Positions 52,599 to 60,626 of a stretch of DNA of 60,626 bases are shown piece after piece; position 1 is the first letter of the stretch, and the number at the start of each line of letters is the position of its first letter. Both the position numbers and the translations under genes were made by a program. The stretch spans positions 1 through 60,626 of the forward strand of contig JAAFIA010000020.1 in assembly GCA_013298545.1 (NCBI GenBank). Direction: 5' to 3'. Below the pieces are notes generated by a model. It did no database searches, was not told the DNA's origin, and saw nothing but the letters and a program-made list of their open reading frames with translations. The stretch comes from Bacteroidota bacterium (GTDB lineage Bacteria > Bacteroidota > Bacteroidia > Palsa-965).

Positions 52599-55073
52599 AT
52601 GAAAATTTCTTACCACTGGCTCAACGATTATCTTCCGACAGGTTTTTCTGCCGAAGAAACAGCACGTTTACTCACCGATTGCGGACTCGAAACAGAAGGC
52701 ATTGAAACAGCAGAATCTGTCCCTGGCGGATTGCGTGGACTGTTTATTGGCGAAGTCAAAGAAAAAGCCAAGCATCCCAACGCCGATAAACTCTCCCTCA
52801 CCAAAGTTGATGTGGGTGGGCCTGAACTGTTGAGCATTGTGTGCGGCGCTCCGAATGTTGAGGCTGGACAAAAAGTTGTTGTTGCCGTTGTTGGAACGAT
52901 TGTTCATCCAACAAGTGGCGAACCGTTTGAAATCAAGAAATCAAAAATACGCGGCGAATTATCGGAAGGCATGATTTGCGCCGAAGATGAAATTGGCCTT
53001 GGAAAATCGCACGACGGTATTCTCGTGCTTCCTGCTGATGCACAAGTGGGCATGCGTGCTGCTGAATATTTTAAACTCGAATCCGATCAGGTGTTGGAAA
53101 TTGGCCTTACACCCAATCGTGCCGATGCCGCATCGCATTTTGGCGTTGCCCGCGATTTGTCAGCCGTCATGTTAGCACAAACGCTTCGAAACGATCCAAC
53201 TGCCGAACATCAAGCAGCGAAACTTCCGCAGATGTTCGCGTTCTCTGACGATTTAAATCCTTCCTCCGTAAGCGTTGAACTTCAAAATCCTGAAGCTTGT
53301 ATTCGTTATTCGGGTGTTATGATTTCAGGCATCGAAGTGAAACCTTCGCCAGCTTGGTTGCAACGTCGGCTTAGTGCAATTGGCGTGCGTCCAATCAACA
53401 ACGTTGTGGATGTTACGAATTATGTTTTGCACGAATTGGGTCAACCGCTCCATGCTTTTGATGCCGATAAAATTGCTGGTAAAAAAGTCATTGTTCGCAA
53501 AGTCGATGAAGGAACACCATTCGTTACACTTGATGGTGTTGAACGAAAACTTGCAGCGCAAGATCTTATGATTTGCGACACCGAAAAACCCATGTGTATT
53601 GCTGGTGTTTTTGGCGGATTGCATTCCGGTGTTTCTGAAAACACAAAAGCTATTTTCCTCGAAAGCGCATGCTTCGAACCCGTTCATGTGCGTAAGACAT
53701 CGAAACGTCATACGTTAAAGACCGATTCTTCTTTTCGTTTTGAGCGTGGTACCGATCCCAACTTGACAATGGTTGCACTGCAACGCGCAGCGTGGCTATT
53801 GAACGAAGTAGCCAATGGCGAAGTTAGCTCTGCGCCTATTGATATTTATCCAACACCAGTTGAAGCAACAGAAATTGCGTTTTCGTATTCCTACTGCGAC
53901 GCCTTGATTGGCAAAGCGATTGAACGTTCCTTGATTCGTAAAATTTTACTCGCGCTCGGAATCGAAATTGTTCATGAAAGTAACGATGCGTTATTGCTTG
54001 CTGTTCCACCATTCAAAGTAGATGTCAAACGCGAAGCCGATGTGGTGGAAGAAGTGTTGCGTATTTATGGCTACAACAATATCGGATTTCCAGAACAAGT
54101 ACGCGGGTCGCTCTCGTATGCGCCAACGCCCGATGCCGAACGCGCACAAACAACCATTGCCAATTTACTTGCTGCACAAGGATTTCAGGAAATGGTCAAC
54201 AATTCATTGACCAAAGCCGCGTACTACGAAGGACTGAATCTCGTCGAAAATACAAGTGCTGTTGAATTGCTCAATCCCTTGAGTTCTGATTTATCTGTAC
54301 TACGCCAAACACTTTTGTTTGGCGGACTCGAAGTGATTACCTACAACCAAAACCGCCGTCAGTTGGATTTGCGTTTGTATGAATTTGGAAAAGTTTACCG
54401 CAAGAAAAACGACGTGCCCGAAAATATTTGGCCATACGAAGAAGAACGTCGCTTAATGGTTTTGATGACGGGCCGTAAACAACCCGAAAGTTGGAATACA
54501 AGCAACGATGCACTCGGATTTTTTGATTTGAAAAATACCGTACATCAAATTTTGCAACGCGTCGGAATCAGCGAAGGCGTAAAATCGGAAAACATAAATG
54601 ATGCCTTTATTGTTGAAGGATTGCTTTACAAGAATGGCAAAAGAGAACTCGTTCGTTTTGGCAAAGCTACAAAAGCACTGTTGAAAAAAACAGATACCAA
54701 TGCTGTTGTCTGGATTGCCGAATTTAATTGGGACACCGTGATGCACCTCTTGGCAAAAAGCAAGGGTGTTCATTTCTCCGAAGTTCCAAAATTCCCTGCA
54801 GTTCGCCGCGATTTGGCGTTGGTCTTAGATCGTCAAATTTCGTATCAGGAATTGGAACAGCTTGCTTATCAAACCGAGCGCAAACTTTTGCGGCATGTAA
54901 ATTTATTTGACGTGTACGAAGGCGATAAAATTGGCAAAGAGAAAAAATCGTACGCCTTGAGTTTTACGCTGCAAGACGAAAACGCAACATTGACAGACAA
55001 AGAAATTGAAAAAGTCATGGAGCGTTTAGCGAAAGCTTACACCGAAAAAATGGGTGCGCAAATTCGGAGTTGA
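52599..55073 (+). CDS. pheT: Phenylalanine--tRNA ligase beta subunit
   Basis: Forms the (alpha-beta)2 PheRS that charges tRNA-Phe; pheS is not in the window. 824 residues. Domains in order: short start MKISYHWLNDYLP, tRNA-binding OB domain (about 40-150; HPNADKLSLTKVDVGG), B3/4 editing domain (about 210-385; RYSGVMISGIEVKPSP), B5 domain (about 405-475; FKVDVKREADVVEEVLRIYG), the pseudo-catalytic domain (490-690), and a C-terminal FDX-ACB domain (about 730-824; FPAVRRDLALVLDRQISYQ). Full length. Confidence 0.97.
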   Translation: MKISYHWLNDYLPTGFSAEETARLLTDCGLETEGIETAESVPGGLRGLFIGEVKEKAKHPNADKLSLTKVDVGGPELLSIVCGAPNVEAGQKVVVAVVGTIVHPTSGEPFEIKKSKIRGELSEGMICAEDEIGLGKSHDGILVLPADAQVGMRAAEYFKLESDQVLEIGLTPNRADAASHFGVARDLSAVMLAQTLRNDPTAEHQAAKLPQMFAFSDDLNPSSVSVELQNPEACIRYSGVMISGIEVKPSPAWLQRRLSAIGVRPINNVVDVTNYVLHELGQPLHAFDADKIAGKKVIVRKVDEGTPFVTLDGVERKLAAQDLMICDTEKPMCIAGVFGGLHSGVSENTKAIFLESACFEPVHVRKTSKRHTLKTDSSFRFERGTDPNLTMVALQRAAWLLNEVANGEVSSAPIDIYPTPVEATEIAFSYSYCDALIGKAIERSLIRKILLALGIEIVHESNDALLLAVPPFKVDVKREADVVEEVLRIYGYNNIGFPEQVRGSLSYAPTPDAERAQTTIANLLAAQGFQEMVNNSLTKAAYYEGLNLVENTSAVELLNPLSSDLSVLRQTLLFGGLEVITYNQNRRQLDLRLYEFGKVYRKKNDVPENIWPYEEERRLMVLMTGRKQPESWNTSNDALGFFDLKNTVHQILQRVGISEGVKSENINDAFIVEGLLYKNGKRELVRFGKATKALLKKTDTNAVVWIAEFNWDTVMHLLAKSKGVHFSEVPKFPAVRRDLALVLDRQISYQELEQLAYQTERKLLRHVNLFDVYEGDKIGKEKKSYALSFTLQDENATLTDKEIEKVMERLAKAYTEKMGAQIRS

Positions 55074-55100
55074 GAAATACACGCATAGAAATTTAATGCG

Positions 55101-55745
55101 ATGAAAAACACCTCCTATTTCTTTCTTCTGGGTGTATTGATACTCTTTTTTTCATTTTCCTCCTTTAGGGGTAAAGAAAAAGTATATCGTGGTGGCGTAT
55201 ATCGTAAATCATTCCAATCTTTTTTGTTTCTCGAGAAAGATTCGTTTAAGTTCAAACACAGAACCAAGCACCATACAACATTCATCGATCGTGGCATTTA
55301 TGTTAAACGGCACGATACCTTGTTTTTCAATTCCTTGTTTGACGCGCCAGATACAACATTCTCTCGCTATCTAAAATTAGCTTTTAGCGAAAATTATTCC
55401 TCGCAACCAGATTCAAGCATGCTCATCCTTGCGAATAAAACGGGCACAGACATGAAGCATATCGTGATCAAACGTGGCACTGTGCTACTATGGCAACAGG
55501 AAGTATTAGCCAAACACGACAAACTGGTTTTTCATTTTCCGTGCGAAGAAAATAAAGATGTTACTATTTCGTATGATAAACTTGAACGCAGTTTTTCGCC
55601 AAAAGAAGTGATGGTTTTTGAAAATCATTGTGATACACTATACATTCGTGGCCCTATGCTTTATTATGGCATCAAAAAGAAAGATACGATAACGTTAAAT
55701 CCGATCGAATTATTGGCTAATAAGATCATTGAGGTTGAAAAATGA
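55101..55745 (+). CDS. Exported protein of unknown function
   Basis: 214 residues. An N-terminal hydrophobic signal or anchor (YFFLLGVLILFFSFSSF, residues 5-21), then a basic, beta-rich body with FKFKHRTKHHTTFIDRGIYV near 50 and YIRGPMLYYGIKKKDTITL near the C-terminus. No family recognised. It lies 27 bp after pheT and overlaps the Crp/Fnr regulator by 4 bp (ATGA), so the two are co-translated. It is AT-richer than pheT. Confidence 0.6.
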   Translation: MKNTSYFFLLGVLILFFSFSSFRGKEKVYRGGVYRKSFQSFLFLEKDSFKFKHRTKHHTTFIDRGIYVKRHDTLFFNSLFDAPDTTFSRYLKLAFSENYSSQPDSSMLILANKTGTDMKHIVIKRGTVLLWQQEVLAKHDKLVFHFPCEENKDVTISYDKLERSFSPKEVMVFENHCDTLYIRGPMLYYGIKKKDTITLNPIELLANKIIEVEK

Positions 55746-56353
55746 ATATGCAAAACGAACATACAGAAGTTTATGACACGCTCAAAAAATACATAGCGCG
55801 CCATATTCAGCTAACGGAGGAAGAAGAACGTTATTTTGTTTCTTTATTACGCATTACTATGGTAAAAAAGAAGCAGTGTATTGTTCAACCTGACTTTATT
55901 TGTAGATACAGAAGCTATGTTTTCTCTGGTTCGATGCGTGCTTATTTGATTGATAGTAACGCGCAGGAACATACGATTGCTTTTGCAATTGACGATTGGT
56001 GGATTACAGATTACACTAGCTATATTTTTCAGCAACCGGCAACACTTTTTGTTGAAGCACTAGAGGAGACCGTGTTGGTACAATTGGATTACAACGCAGA
56101 ACAGTTATTGATGGAAACAGTACCTAAATTTGAACGCTTTTTTCGAATCATTACACAACGATCTTTTGCATTTTTACAACAGCGGATGCTCTCGAATTTA
56201 TCTATGACAGCCGAACAACGCTATGAATTATTCATGAATAAGTACCCACAGATTTCGCAGCGTGTCCCACAATATGCATTGGCTTCGTATTTAGGAATGA
56301 GTACCGAATACCTGTCGAAGCTACGCAACAACCGGATTTCTAAAAAAAGTTGA
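55742..56353 (+). CDS. Crp/Fnr-family transcriptional regulator
   Basis: 203 residues. An N-terminal cyclic-nucleotide-binding-like beta-roll (about 30-120; RSYVFSGSMRAYLIDSNAQE, IAFAIDDWWITDYTSY), a dimer helix, and a C-terminal winged helix-turn-helix (QYALASYLGMSTEYLSKLRN, about 175-194). No Cys cluster for an Fe-S centre is visible. The type is common in Bacteroidota beside oxidoreductase genes. The ligand is not known. Its stop codon lies within the 16-bp palindrome 56349-56364, and the genes downstream (AhpD-like protein and SDR) are plausible targets. Confidence 0.85.
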   Translation: MNMQNEHTEVYDTLKKYIARHIQLTEEEERYFVSLLRITMVKKKQCIVQPDFICRYRSYVFSGSMRAYLIDSNAQEHTIAFAIDDWWITDYTSYIFQQPATLFVEALEETVLVQLDYNAEQLLMETVPKFERFFRIITQRSFAFLQQRMLSNLSMTAEQRYELFMNKYPQISQRVPQYALASYLGMSTEYLSKLRNNRISKKS

Positions 56354-56364
56354 ACTAGTTCAAC
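56349..56364. promoter_or_regulatory. 16-bp perfect palindrome, candidate Crp/Fnr operator
   Basis: gttgaactagttcaac is perfectly self-complementary and lies across the stop codon of the Crp/Fnr gene, 88 bp before the AhpD-like gene. A near -7 box, CACCTTTG at 56409-56416, follows. No T-run follows, so it is not a terminator. Its length and symmetry suit a dimeric regulator; the link to the neighbouring Crp/Fnr protein is inference. Confidence 0.4.
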
Positions 56365-56452
56365 TAAATTTCCTAAACCAGTTCATTTTTATGGTGCGTT
56401 AGTCATGACACCTTTGTATCGTCAATAATGACAAAATCTAAAACAAAGCAAC

Positions 56453-57001
56453 ATGACAACACTAGAAAAATTAAGATTTGACGTGCCTACGCGCGATGAA
56501 GTATCAGCACCAAACCAAGTAATTTTTGATTCAATGCAAAATACGTTTGGAATGATTCCAAATCTTTATGCAACTTTTGCATGGAATGATACAGCCTTAG
56601 CCGATTATCTTGCGTTGCAAAATCGCAAGAATACGCTATCTGCAAAAGAACGAGAGATTATTAACTTAGTTGTTAGTCAAGTAAACGATTGCAAGTATTG
56701 TATCCCAGCGCATACAGCAATTAGTAAAATGCTTGGCTTTACTGATCAACAGATTCTAGAAATTCGTAGATCTCAAATTTCTTTCGATCTCAAATTTGAT
56801 GCTTTAGCAAAATTTGTACGAGAAACAGCCATCAATCGTGGTCGGCCTTCTGAAAATGCTGCTGATGCTTTGTTTGAAGCAGGCTATACCAAAGCCAATA
56901 TTGTTGATATGATGATGATTATTGGCGATAAAATCATTAGCAATTACTTACACAATTTTACACAAATCAAAGTCGATTGGCCGGAAGTTCCAAAAATCTA
57001 A
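56453..57001 (+). CDS. AhpD-like / carboxymuconolactone decarboxylase family protein
   Basis: 182 residues, cytosolic. The AhpD-type active-site motif CKYCIPAHTA carries Cys80, Cys83 and His87; ALQNRKNTLSAKEREIINLV precedes it and MMMIIGDKIISNYLHNF near 155 follows. Such proteins reduce peroxide-related substrates or act as thiol-dependent peroxidase partners; the uncharacterised peroxidase-related subgroup fits best. Stop codon TAA at 56999-57001, of which the last A begins the 165-bp repeat copy 2. Lies between the Crp/Fnr regulator and an SDR. Confidence 0.85.
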   Translation: MTTLEKLRFDVPTRDEVSAPNQVIFDSMQNTFGMIPNLYATFAWNDTALADYLALQNRKNTLSAKEREIINLVVSQVNDCKYCIPAHTAISKMLGFTDQQILEIRRSQISFDLKFDALAKFVRETAINRGRPSENAADALFEAGYTKANIVDMMMIIGDKIISNYLHNFTQIKVDWPEVPKI

Positions 57002-57165
57002 GAGCTTGTTTAAAATTTGTTTTTGAGAATTGTTATGATGGCTTTTTGTGCCAGACGAGGCGCGTTTTGAAGGCCATAGCAGCGCGCCTACGGTCAAAAA
57101 ACGCAACGAAGTATGGTGCAAAAAGGCGCATAACAAACTCAAAGGATAAAATTTAAACAGGCTCT
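57001..57165. repeat. 165-bp hairpin element, copy 2
   Basis: Same length and orientation as the copy at 46233-46397. The ends read agagcttgtttaaa and tttaaacaggctct: positions 3-6 differ from copy 1 (agct against taac) but the right end differs to match, so the arms still pair apart from one G-U position. Starts on the last base of the AhpD-like stop codon and ends 15 bp before the SDR ATG. Confidence 0.9.
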
Positions 57166-57180
57166 AAACACCACAAAGCA

Positions 57181-58014
57181 ATGAAAAATAGAATCTGGTT
57201 TATAACGGGTATCTCAAGCGGATTAGGTCAAGCACTAGCGCAAGAAGCAATCTCAAAAGGGGACTTTGTTATCGGGACTTTCCGAAATAAAGATCAAGCT
57301 GATTTATTTACACAAGCGCATCATGCAAACGCAGTCGGTTTAGTTCTTGATCTCAACGATCACGTGGCCATTGACCTAACCGTAAAACAAATTGAAGATA
57401 AGTACAATCGCGTCGATGTTTTGGTAAACAACGCCGGATTTGGCTTTGCTGGTGCTGTTGAAGAAGCAAGTATGGAGGAGGTACGAGCTGTTTTTGAAAC
57501 AAACTTTTTTGGTTGTCTCAAATTAACACAAGCATTCCTACCACTATTCCGAAAGCAAAAGCATGGCCACATCATTCAAATTTCATCGCACGGTGGATTC
57601 AAAGCTTTTGCTGGATTTGGAATTTACAATGCCAGCAAATTTGCTTTAGAAGGATTTAGCGAAGCTCTTGCACAAGAAATTGCACCTTTCGGAATTAAGT
57701 TAACGCTAGTTGAACCTGGGCCATTCCGAACAAATTTTGCAGGATCATCTTTCCGGATGGCAGAAAAAAGCATTGCCGATTATCATGCTACCGCAGGCGC
57801 TTTTCGTGAACGGATGCAATTCGTCAATGGCAAACAAGAAGGTGATCCAACGAAAGCCGCACATGCAATTTTCTACATTTCGAAACAAGAAAAACCACCA
57901 TTACGTCTTCCGCTTGGAAAAATCGCCCTTGTATCGTTAAACACAAAAATAGAACTGGTGCAAAAAGATATAACTGATTTTCAGGAATTAGCTACACAAG
58001 CCGTTTATGAATAA
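57181..58014 (+). CDS. Short-chain dehydrogenase/reductase (SDR)
   Basis: 277 residues. NAD(P) motif ITGISSGLGQALA at residues 8-20 (TGxxxGxG), DLND near 60, VLVNNAGFGFAGAVEE near 84, catalytic SSHG near 134 with Ser, and YNASKFALEGFSEAL near 150 with Tyr and Lys. Classical SDR of the type that reduces small carbonyl compounds; substrate unknown. It begins with the ATG 15 bp after the repeat. With the AhpD-like gene it may form a small oxidative-stress unit downstream of the Crp/Fnr gene. Confidence 0.92.
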   Translation: MKNRIWFITGISSGLGQALAQEAISKGDFVIGTFRNKDQADLFTQAHHANAVGLVLDLNDHVAIDLTVKQIEDKYNRVDVLVNNAGFGFAGAVEEASMEEVRAVFETNFFGCLKLTQAFLPLFRKQKHGHIIQISSHGGFKAFAGFGIYNASKFALEGFSEALAQEIAPFGIKLTLVEPGPFRTNFAGSSFRMAEKSIADYHATAGAFRERMQFVNGKQEGDPTKAAHAIFYISKQEKPPLRLPLGKIALVSLNTKIELVQKDITDFQELATQAVYE

Positions 58015-58049
58015 TTCTTCTACAATACATATTCTATTCACTCACAAAA

Positions 58050-58085
58050 AAACCGCCGCTTCGTCTGACAACAAAGCGGCGGTTT
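58050..58085. terminator. Bidirectional intrinsic terminator
   Basis: Perfect 12-bp stem: aaaccgccgctt (58050-58061) with aagcggcggttt (58074-58085), 12-nt loop, A-run before and T-run after. It serves both the SDR gene (+) and the OmpA gene (-). Confidence 0.9.
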
Positions 58086-58111
58086 TTAAATTAGTTGTTC
58101 TATCAATTAAT

Positions 58112-59566
58112 CTATTTCTCAAACTCTACTGTAAATTCTACACGGCGATTTTTCGCGCGGCCAGCGGCTGTATCGTTTGTGTCTTTTGGACGGGTTTCGC
58201 CGTAACCAGCAGAACGCAAACGCGATGCATCAACGCCTTTGCTGACGAGGTATGCTTTTACCGCTTCGGCACGACGGCGCGATAAATCCAAATTCTTTGC
58301 ATCATCACCTTGGCTATCGGTATGGCCATCGATGCTGAGTTTATAGTCTGGATTTTCTTTCATGATTTTCACCACGTTGTCAAGAATCTTGTACGAACTT
58401 GGCTTGATGATATCTTTGCCACTTTCAAATTGGATTCCGGTCAAGGCTTGCTCAAATACTTTTTTCACTTCTTCTTTTACTTCAGGGCAACCTTTGTTAG
58501 AAGCAGGTCCAGCGTTTTTCGGACAATTATCGTCTTTGTCGGCAATACCATCACCATCGGTATCAGGGCAACCTTTAAATTGTGTTGCGCCTTTTACGGT
58601 TGGGCAAGCATCTTCGGTGTCGATGATGCCATCGCCGTCGGTATCAGGACAGCCGTTGAAATTGGCCAGACCTTTTACAGTTGGACATTTATCTTCTTTG
58701 TCCATCACACCATCACCATCGGTATCAGGGCAACCGCCAAATTGCATCAATCCAGCCGCATCAGGACAAGCGTCTTGCGCATCGGTAATGCCATCGCCGT
58801 CTTTGTCTGGGCAACCGTTCAACGCTGGAATTCCAGCAACATCAGGACATGCATCTAAATTATCAGCAACGCCATCTTTGTCTTTATCCATAATACAACC
58901 CGTAGCATCAACCAAAGCAGAGAGTGGCGTTTGCGGACATTTATCGCGACGATCGGAAACGCCGTCTTTGTCTTCGTCTTTCTTCTTACCAAGATCAAAT
59001 GTTAGACCTACGGCATGCAAGAGTTGCATATCATTGGCTTCGTTGGTTGTTACACGATCACGACGATCGTGATTGGTAAATCCATAATTGATCTGATAAA
59101 CAGCATGAATTGATTGTGTGAGGCGGAATGGAAAGCCCAAACCGGCATTGAGAACCGCATCGCGGCCTTCTTTCACATTGTACTTATCAAGTTTTTGTCC
59201 GCCAACACCTGCAAAAAGGTATGGACGCAAGAATGCGTCTTCATTTTTTACAAATTTGAAGCGAAGGTCAACTTGCCCATTGAGCATTCTACTTTTAAAT
59301 CCGGTACTGTTGTCGTTTTGAAAAACACCATATTCACCATAAGAACCCATGAGTGCCAAGTCAAATCGCGGTGTCAGGTAACGCGAGATGGAAAGAGCGC
59401 CAAACATATAGGCTGATTGGTCAAAACGAAAAAAACGATTCCCTAATTCGCCGTTGTATTCGGCGCGTCCGGCATATAAGCCGATAGACCAAGGGCGGTC
59501 TTGTGTTTGCGCTTGCAGGTCTTGCAAGCAAAGGATTGCCGCAGCAGCAATCAGCATTTTTTTCAT
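58112..59566 (-). CDS. OmpA-family outer membrane protein with thrombospondin type 3 repeats
   Basis: 484 residues. Signal peptide ending AQTQ (about residue 20), an N-terminal eight-strand-type barrel (about 25-195; FRFDQSAYMFGALSISRYLT), six to seven calcium-binding TSP3 repeats (about 200-360; DKDGDGITDAQDACPD, DTDGDGVMDKEDKCP), and a C-terminal OmpA peptidoglycan-binding domain (about 375-484; YKLSIDGHTDSQGDDAKNLD, LSRRRAEAVKAYL). Tethers the outer membrane to the cell wall. One of the most abundant outer membrane proteins in many Bacteroidota. Single gene with a promoter at 59601-59608. Confidence 0.95.
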   Translation of the reverse strand: MKKMLIAAAAILCLQDLQAQTQDRPWSIGLYAGRAEYNGELGNRFFRFDQSAYMFGALSISRYLTPRFDLALMGSYGEYGVFQNDNSTGFKSRMLNGQVDLRFKFVKNEDAFLRPYLFAGVGGQKLDKYNVKEGRDAVLNAGLGFPFRLTQSIHAVYQINYGFTNHDRRDRVTTNEANDMQLLHAVGLTFDLGKKKDEDKDGVSDRRDKCPQTPLSALVDATGCIMDKDKDGVADNLDACPDVAGIPALNGCPDKDGDGITDAQDACPDAAGLMQFGGCPDTDGDGVMDKEDKCPTVKGLANFNGCPDTDGDGIIDTEDACPTVKGATQFKGCPDTDGDGIADKDDNCPKNAGPASNKGCPEVKEEVKKVFEQALTGIQFESGKDIIKPSSYKILDNVVKIMKENPDYKLSIDGHTDSQGDDAKNLDLSRRRAEAVKAYLVSKGVDASRLRSAGYGETRPKDTNDTAAGRAKNRRVEFTVEFEK

Positions 59567-59600
59567 AAGTATAGATTTTTGGTTAAGGCCTGAGCCATTG

Positions 59601-59608
59601 CAAAGATA
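59601..59608 (-). promoter_or_regulatory. -7 box TATCTTTG for the OmpA-type gene
   Basis: Reads TATCTTTG on the minus strand, 34 nt before the ATG at 59566. Upstream (59609-59760) is an AT-rich stretch with taatattatta-like repeats and no gene. Confidence 0.55.
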
Positions 59609-59786
59609 GGGCCAAAAAGAGCAAGTAGTAATATTATTACATTGTTATTACTTACCTGTTTTAAATGGTATGGCGGTTTATAGCCCAATTTGTTTGGGTT
59701 GCTATTCTCCTTTTGGCCATGCCTATTTATAGTATGTCATTGAAATTTAGGCCATTGAGAATCGGCTGTAAGGAAATTAATCTTCG

Positions 59787-59794
59787 TAACTTCG
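59787..59794 (+). promoter_or_regulatory. -7 box TAACTTCG for aspS
   Basis: Same eight bases as before recG. 25 nt before the aspS ATG at 59820. Confidence 0.4.
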
Positions 59795-59819
59795 TCGTCC
59801 TTTTTAGCAAGTAAACATT

Positions 59820-60626
59820 ATGCATCGTACGCACACCTGCGGAGAACTCCGCATCGCACAAGCCGGACAAACCGTAACCCTGAGCGGCTGGGTTCAAATT
59901 ACACGTGATTTTGGCGGATTAACCTTTGTCGATTTACGCGATCGGTACGGAATTACACAACTCGCATTTAATATGAGCACTGACGCTGCTCTTTGCGAAG
60001 CTGCACGCAAATTGGGCCGCGAATTTGTAGTTAAAGCAACGGGGCTTGTGCGTGAGCGCGAAAATAAAAATCCGAAATTACCAACAGGCGATATTGAAAT
60101 CATTGTTTCGGAATTTACCATTCTGAACGAGGCCAAAACACCACCATTTACCATCGACGATGAAACAGATGGTGGCGATGATTTGCGCATGAAGTACCGT
60201 TATTTAGATATTCGTCGTGCACCTGTGCGCGAGAGTTTGTTGTTGCGTCATCGCATGGCACAAGAAGTGCGGCAGTTTTTGAGTGGCGAAGAGTTTATCG
60301 AAGTTGAAACGCCTGTGCTCATTAAATCCACACCGGAAGGTGCGCGCGATTTTATTGTTCCTTCACGCATGAATGCAGGACAGTTTTACGCCTTGCCACA
60401 ATCGCCACAAACATTTAAGCAGTTGTTGATGGTGGCTGGAATGGATCGCTATTTTCAGATTGTGAAATGTTTCCGCGATGAAGATTTACGCGCCGACCGT
60501 CAACCTGAATTTACACAAATCGACTGCGAAATGAGCTTTGTGGAACGCGCCGATATTCTCAACATGTTTGAAGGTCTCGTGCGTCATTTGTTTAAAAAAG
60601 TAAAAGGCGTTGATATTGGTACGTTG
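59820..60626 (+). CDS. aspS: Aspartate--tRNA ligase, 5' part (cut by the window end)
   Basis: The first 269 codons, open to the right edge without a stop. N-terminal OB-fold anticodon-binding domain (about 1-110; [20 protein letters not shown] near 22), then the class II catalytic domain: [19 protein letters not shown] near 128, [17 protein letters not shown] near 162 (motif 1), [20 protein letters not shown] near 195 and [18 protein letters not shown] near 219 (motif 2). Bacterial AspRS is usually about 580-590 residues, so about half is present. Start at ATG 59820, 25 nt after the -7 box. Confidence 0.97.
   Translation, partial: MHRTHTCGELRIAQAGQTVTLSGWVQITRDFGGLTFVDLRDRYGITQLAFNMSTDAALCEAARKLGREFVVKATGLVRERENKNPKLPTGDIEIIVSEFTILNEAKTPPFTIDDETDGGDDLRMKYRYLDIRRAPVRESLLLRHRMAQEVRQFLSGEEFIEVETPVLIKSTPEGARDFIVPSRMNAGQFYALPQSPQTFKQLLMVAGMDRYFQIVKCFRDEDLRADRQPEFTQIDCEMSFVERADILNMFEGLVRHLFKKVKGVDIGTL

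Noticed and set aside
56408-56417. Strong -7 box for the AhpD-like gene
   Set aside because: CACCTTTG misses the first T of TAnnTTTG, so it is mentioned only as a near match and not listed as a promoter.
58362-59072. 236-residue plus-strand reading frame opposite the OmpA gene
   Set aside because: It is antisense to the TSP3 repeats, whose periodic codons keep the opposite frame open. The OmpA gene has signal, barrel and peptidoglycan domain and is clearly real.

Overview
The window is a 60.6 kb piece of a Bacteroidota chromosome, probably from an uncultured member of the Flavobacteriales/Chitinophagales side. The evidence is two proteins with type IX secretion C-terminal sorting domains, a fused lpxC-fabZ gene, a DUF3098 gene beside ftsX and uppP, near absence of Shine-Dalgarno sequences, and many promoters with the Bacteroidota -7 box TAnnTTTG (or TAnnTTCG). 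No tRNA, rRNA or CRISPR array was seen.

Layout. 0.1-4.9 kb: purD, a YfiR-like lipoprotein, dnaG and a STAS-like protein. 5-8.5 kb: a large secreted T9SS cargo. 8.5-14.9 kb: two MORN-type proteins in an operon with a polyprenyl synthase, then three envelope proteins of unknown role. 14.9-17.9 kb: an AT-rich type II restriction-modification cassette (small DUF6471-like protein, C5 methyltransferase, NgoBV-like endonuclease), bordered by a 106-bp inverted-repeat element that appears to have removed the start of a neighbouring lipoprotein gene. 18-24.3 kb: rlmN behind an unusual operon made of two coiled-coil proteins (one membrane-anchored, PspA-like), a solute-binding protein fused to an OmpA peptidoglycan-binding domain, and an ABC permease and ATPase. 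An internal terminator separates the binding protein from the transporter. 24.4-28.1 kb: a membrane protein, an amidohydrolase, ispD, and an AT-rich pair made of a PIN-domain toxin-like protein and an unknown partner. 28.2-32.4 kb: the ftsX-DUF3098-uppP-truB-queA housekeeping operon. 32.5-41.2 kb: a second T9SS cargo, a thioesterase, leuS, a DUF3108 protein, an HD phosphohydrolase and an MFS exporter. 41.3-46.2 kb: the lipid A operon lpxD-lpxC/fabZ-lpxA, two small membrane proteins and a lone ABC ATPase. 46.4-52.5 kb: recG, a DUF2723 membrane protein and a lipoprotein. 52.6-60.6 kb: pheT, an unknown secreted protein, a Crp/Fnr regulator, an AhpD-like protein, a short-chain dehydrogenase, an OmpA/TSP3 outer membrane protein and the 5' part of aspS.

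Most notable: (1) a 165-bp element present twice, each copy starting on the stop codon of the upstream gene, whose ends differ between copies but change in a compensatory way, so a long hairpin is kept; (2) the SBP-OmpA / PspA-like / ABC operon; (3) many genes whose -7 box lies only 3-9 nt before the start codon, which points to leaderless mRNAs; (4) the inverted-repeat element at the edge of the restriction-modification cassette; (5) the PIN protein with an unrecognised 261-residue partner. All family calls are from reading the translated sequence; no database search was run.
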